A stretch of DNA of 9,641 nt from CAZWUZ01 sp964637655 [NCBI: uncultured bacterium] (GTDB taxonomy: Bacteria > DAOPZR01): contig CAZWUZ010000146.1 in the NCBI GenBank assembly GCA_964637655.1, positions 1-9,641 of the forward strand. The letters are read 5' to 3'. Within the stretch, counting starts at the first letter, position 1. Each line of letters opens with the position of its first letter. The notes beneath the pieces are model-generated. The model ran no database searches. It saw only the letters and a list, made by a program, of their open reading frames with translations, and had not been told where the DNA came from. Below, piece by piece: positions 7,071-9,641 of this stretch. The translations under genes and the position numbers were made by a program.

Positions 7071-9641
7071 TCATGCACCGAGCCGGTCGAGCGCCCGCAG
7101 ACAGTCACTGACCCGCCGGCGCAGGTCGGCCGCCGCCACCATCTGCAGTTCATCAGCAAGCCGGCGGGCAGCACGATGCTCACCCCGCGCAAAGAGCACT
7201 TCCATCAGTTCAACCCTGACGGCCGCCTCCGGCCGGGTGGCAACCGCGCGCTGCAGCAGGTGCAGCGCCTCTTCCGTGCGCCCGGCCCGGCGCAGGGCAC
7301 GGGCGAAATTGAGCAGCACCTCCGGCGCCGCCGGCGCGAGGCGGACAGCCGTTGCCAGCCGCCGCAGCGCGGTATCGAGATCCCCGCGACGCAGTGCCGC
7401 CACCCCGAGATTATTGTGCAGGTCAGCATCCTGCGGATGGCGGCGCACGTCCTCTTCCCAGCATGACTCTGCTGCCTGATAGTCACCCGCCTGGCAGAGC
7501 AGCCAGCCGCGGTTATAGGCAGCTTCCGCCGGCAGCAGGGCCAGCGCCTCGTGATAGAGGCCGGCACGGCCGAGCAGCACGGCAAACGTGCCGCGTAGTG
7601 CTGCCGGCACACCACCATGCGCGCGGTAGGCCTGCAGCAGCGGGGCCAGCGCGGGATGCGGTGTTGCCGCGGACTCCGGCAGGAGTGTGCCCCACGGTGC
7701 CGCGAGAAACGCCTGCTCGCGGTCAGTCGACGCCGCTGTCCCGCTGAGCAGTGCACGTACCGCACGCACGGCAACAGGCCCCGCGGCTCCTGCTTCAAGC
7801 AGGGCCGCATCACGCTGCCCGAGATGCGCGAAAAGACGGGCGAGTGCCGCATGAAATTCGCCGCGCCCGGCAGCGTACGGCGCCAGTTCGCGCCCCAGGC
7901 GCACCGCCGCGGCATGCTGCCCGGCACGCTCGCCGGCACGCAACATGGCACTTACCGGGGCGCTGTCCGGCGGCAGGGTGCGACACTGTTCAGCAAGCAG
8001 CGCAAAAGCGCGGGCCGGGTCACCCTGCCGCAGTTCGCATTCCGCCACCGCCCGCAGCAGCGCCGGCGCAGCCCCCGTCGCCACCGGCAGCAGCGCCCGC
8101 ATACCGTCGAGGTCGCCGGTCTGCACGCACGCCAGCAGCTGCAGACGCTGTGCCGCCTGCCGGATGGTTGCGACCGGCGATTGCACGGCCCGCTGCAGGC
8201 AGGGGGCTGCCGCGTCGAGCGCCCCGAGCCGCAGCCACGCCTCCCCGAGTTGCAGCTGCGCCCAGGCATTGTCCGGGTCTGCCTGTGCCAGCGGGGTCAG
8301 TTCCGCAATAGCGGCAGGGGCGTCACCCGTACCGACCGCGGCGCTGCCGCGCGCCAGCCGGAAGGCCGCGTCATCAGGCCAGCCGAGTGCCAGTGCCCGC
8401 TGCCACTGCGCGCGGGCCAGCGCCGGCTGTCCCAGTGCCGCCGCGAGGTCACCGAGCAGTTTGTGGGCAGCGCTGTCAGGCGCGTTGGTGACTGCCAGCT
8501 GCGCATGGCGCAGCGCCTCGGGCAGCCGGTTATCATGCTGCAGCACCGCCGCCAGCCGGAAGTGCAGGGAGAACCCGCTCGGCTGCAGGCGCAGCGCTTC
8601 ACCGAGCAGCTGCGCTGCCGCCTGCCAGTCGCGGTCCTCACCGGCCAGCTGCGCCGCCAGCGCCAGTGCCGGTGCGCTGCGCCGCCGTGCCAGTGCCGCC
8701 TCGACCGCCGCCGCCGCGCGCGCGGTTTCGCCCGCTGCTGCGTAGTGTTCCGCCAGGCGCACCCGCAGCTGGTCGTCGTCGGGCCGCGCCGCCACCGCCT
8801 CCTCCAGCCGCGCGATGTCCGCCGTGACCGCAGGCACAGTGGCCGGTTCCCCGGCCGGTACCGTGACCGCCGTCGGCGTCACGCCGGCGGTTTCCGCCGG
8901 CAGCACGGCAACGGCGACCGGTTCAGCACTGTCAGGAACACCCGCCACCGGCGCGGCAAAGCGCGCCGTCAGTTCCGCCGCTGCCGCCGTTGCCCCGCGC
9001 CGCCGCAGTACGTCAGCGAGCAGCAGCCCGGTAGCCGGGTCATCGCGCCGCGCGGCGTGCAGGCCGCGCAGCACCTGCTCCGCGGATGACAGGTCGGCAC
9101 TATCCAGCACCGGACGCGCCGCTCCCTCGCCCCTGACCAGCAGCACCTGCAGAACGCCGGTATCGAGCACCGGTGGCGTGCCGCGCAGCCGCGCCTGCTG
9201 CAGCGCGGCAATACCGTCGGCAGATGCGCCCGCCTGCAGCGCGGCGTTGGCGTGCACCAGCCAGGCCGGCCCGGACGACGGGTCGAGCATGCGCGCCAGC
9301 CAGGCCTGCGCCCGTGCGCGTTCCCAGGCGCCCGCCGCGGCATGCACCTGCGCCCGGGCGAGACAGGCCGCGGCCGTCGGGGCGGGTGCGACCGGGCGCA
9401 CCGCGACAGGCAATGGCGCTGCCGGCTGCGGTCGCGTTTCCGGGGGCGCGGTCGCCAGCAGCAGGTCCTGCGCGCGGCGGCTGCGCGGGAAACGCGCCAC
9501 CGCATCCTGCGCCAGCCAGCGCGCGCGCGCGCTGTCGCCGGCGGCGCGCGCGGCATCGACCGCAGCGGCAAAGAGCGTTTCCGACGGGGCCAGCGTGATG
9601 AGCGTATCGTAGAGACGCGGCGCATGACCACCGCGCGCAGC
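7071..9641 (-). CDS. Large TPR-repeat protein, N-terminus cut by the window edge
   Basis: The frame is open from the right edge to the TGA at 7073-7071, giving 856 residues of a longer protein. A GTG at 9500 could be read as a start, but the 47 codons before it also encode typical TPR-like helices (LYDTLITLAPSETLFAAAVD and GDSARARWLAQDA), so the true start lies outside. Residues are numbered from the edge. A helical N-terminal block is followed by a Pro/Val/Thr/Ala linker (about 233-274), then TPR units from about 290 (LRVRLAEHYAAAGETARAAA, LHFRLAAVLQHDNRLPEALR, LGEAWLRLGALDAAAPCLQR), a less regular middle, and three canonical C-terminal TPRs from 708 (AYNRGWLLCQAGDYQAAESC, LHNNLGVAALRRGDLDTALR, LLNFARALRRAGRTEEALHL). 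TPR arrays are protein-binding scaffolds. No enzymatic domain or membrane segment is visible here, and whether it is exported cannot be told without the N-terminus. It is convergent with the permease gene, so no operon link is implied. Confidence 0.88.
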   Translation of the reverse strand, partial: AARGGHAPRLYDTLITLAPSETLFAAAVDAARAAGDSARARWLAQDAVARFPRSRRAQDLLLATAPPETRPQPAAPLPVAVRPVAPAPTAAACLARAQVHAAAGAWERARAQAWLARMLDPSSGPAWLVHANAALQAGASADGIAALQQARLRGTPPVLDTGVLQVLLVRGEGAARPVLDSADLSSAEQVLRGLHAARRDDPATGLLLADVLRRRGATAAAAELTARFAAPVAGVPDSAEPVAVAVLPAETAGVTPTAVTVPAGEPATVPAVTADIARLEEAVAARPDDDQLRVRLAEHYAAAGETARAAAAVEAALARRRSAPALALAAQLAGEDRDWQAAAQLLGEALRLQPSGFSLHFRLAAVLQHDNRLPEALRHAQLAVTNAPDSAAHKLLGDLAAALGQPALARAQWQRALALGWPDDAAFRLARGSAAVGTGDAPAAIAELTPLAQADPDNAWAQLQLGEAWLRLGALDAAAPCLQRAVQSPVATIRQAAQRLQLLACVQTGDLDGMRALLPVATGAAPALLRAVAECELRQGDPARAFALLAEQCRTLPPDSAPVSAMLRAGERAGQHAAAVRLGRELAPYAAGRGEFHAALARLFAHLGQRDAALLEAGAAGPVAVRAVRALLSGTAASTDREQAFLAAPWGTLLPESAATPHPALAPLLQAYRAHGGVPAALRGTFAVLLGRAGLYHEALALLPAEAAYNRGWLLCQAGDYQAAESCWEEDVRRHPQDADLHNNLGVAALRRGDLDTALRRLATAVRLAPAAPEVLLNFARALRRAGRTEEALHLLQRAVATRPEAAVRVELMEVLFARGEHRAARRLADELQMVAAADLRRRVSDCLRALDRLGA
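8883..8901. repeat. Perfect 8-bp inverted repeat in the linker codons of the TPR gene
   Basis: GCCGGCGG (8883-8890) and CCGCCGGC (8894-8901) are perfect inverted arms around TTT. The hairpin falls in codons of the low-complexity linker between the TPR blocks, within the peptide PAETAG. It has no T run. In DNA this rich in G and C it may be a by-product of codon choice. Confidence 0.35.

Noticed and set aside
7065-7076. GCATG-GT-CATGC palindrome over the stop codon of the TPR gene
   Set aside because: Arms of 5 bp with a 2-base centre cannot form a stable terminator loop, and no T run follows on either strand.
7617-9089. A 490-codon plus-strand frame opposite the TPR gene
   Set aside because: Arg/Gln-rich shadow of the TPR coding frame, with no motif of its own.

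Overview
The window is GC-rich bacterial DNA (roughly two thirds G+C by eye), fully coding and very compact. It holds four genes: two complete and two cut by the window edges. No RNA gene, insertion sequence, CRISPR array or integrase was seen. The organism is clearly diderm, because one gene encodes an LPS-export permease (LptF/LptG family) and another a very large secreted protein with an outer-membrane beta-barrel ending in phenylalanine. The large protein resembles SprA/Sov, the outer-membrane translocon of the type IX secretion system (T9SS), but it is shorter than Bacteroidota SprA and is built differently at its N-terminus. This suggests a GC-rich phylum outside or at the edge of the FCB group. 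The phylum cannot be fixed from this sequence.

Layout: 1-243 (minus) is the start of a zinc-ribbon protein that runs off the left edge. It begins 2 bases after the stop of the SprA-like gene, so the two are probably one transcription unit with coupled translation. 246-5900 (minus) is the SprA-like gene of about 1884 residues. 5924-7033 (plus) is a single-gene lptF/lptG-type unit, divergent from the SprA-like gene. 7071-9641 (minus) is a large TPR-repeat protein, convergent with the permease gene and open at the right edge.

The most striking regulatory element is a consensus sigma-70-type promoter (TTGACA, 18-bp spacer, TATAAT) at 5862-5891. It reads into the permease gene but lies entirely inside the signal-peptide codons of the divergent SprA-like gene. 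Only 22-23 bases separate the two start codons, so outer-membrane assembly (LPS export) and a giant outer-membrane protein share one very tight divergent control region. The genes have a common envelope theme: LPS export, a candidate outer-membrane translocon or surface protein, and TPR and zinc-ribbon proteins that may act as scaffolds. Any direct cooperation between them is inference from position only.
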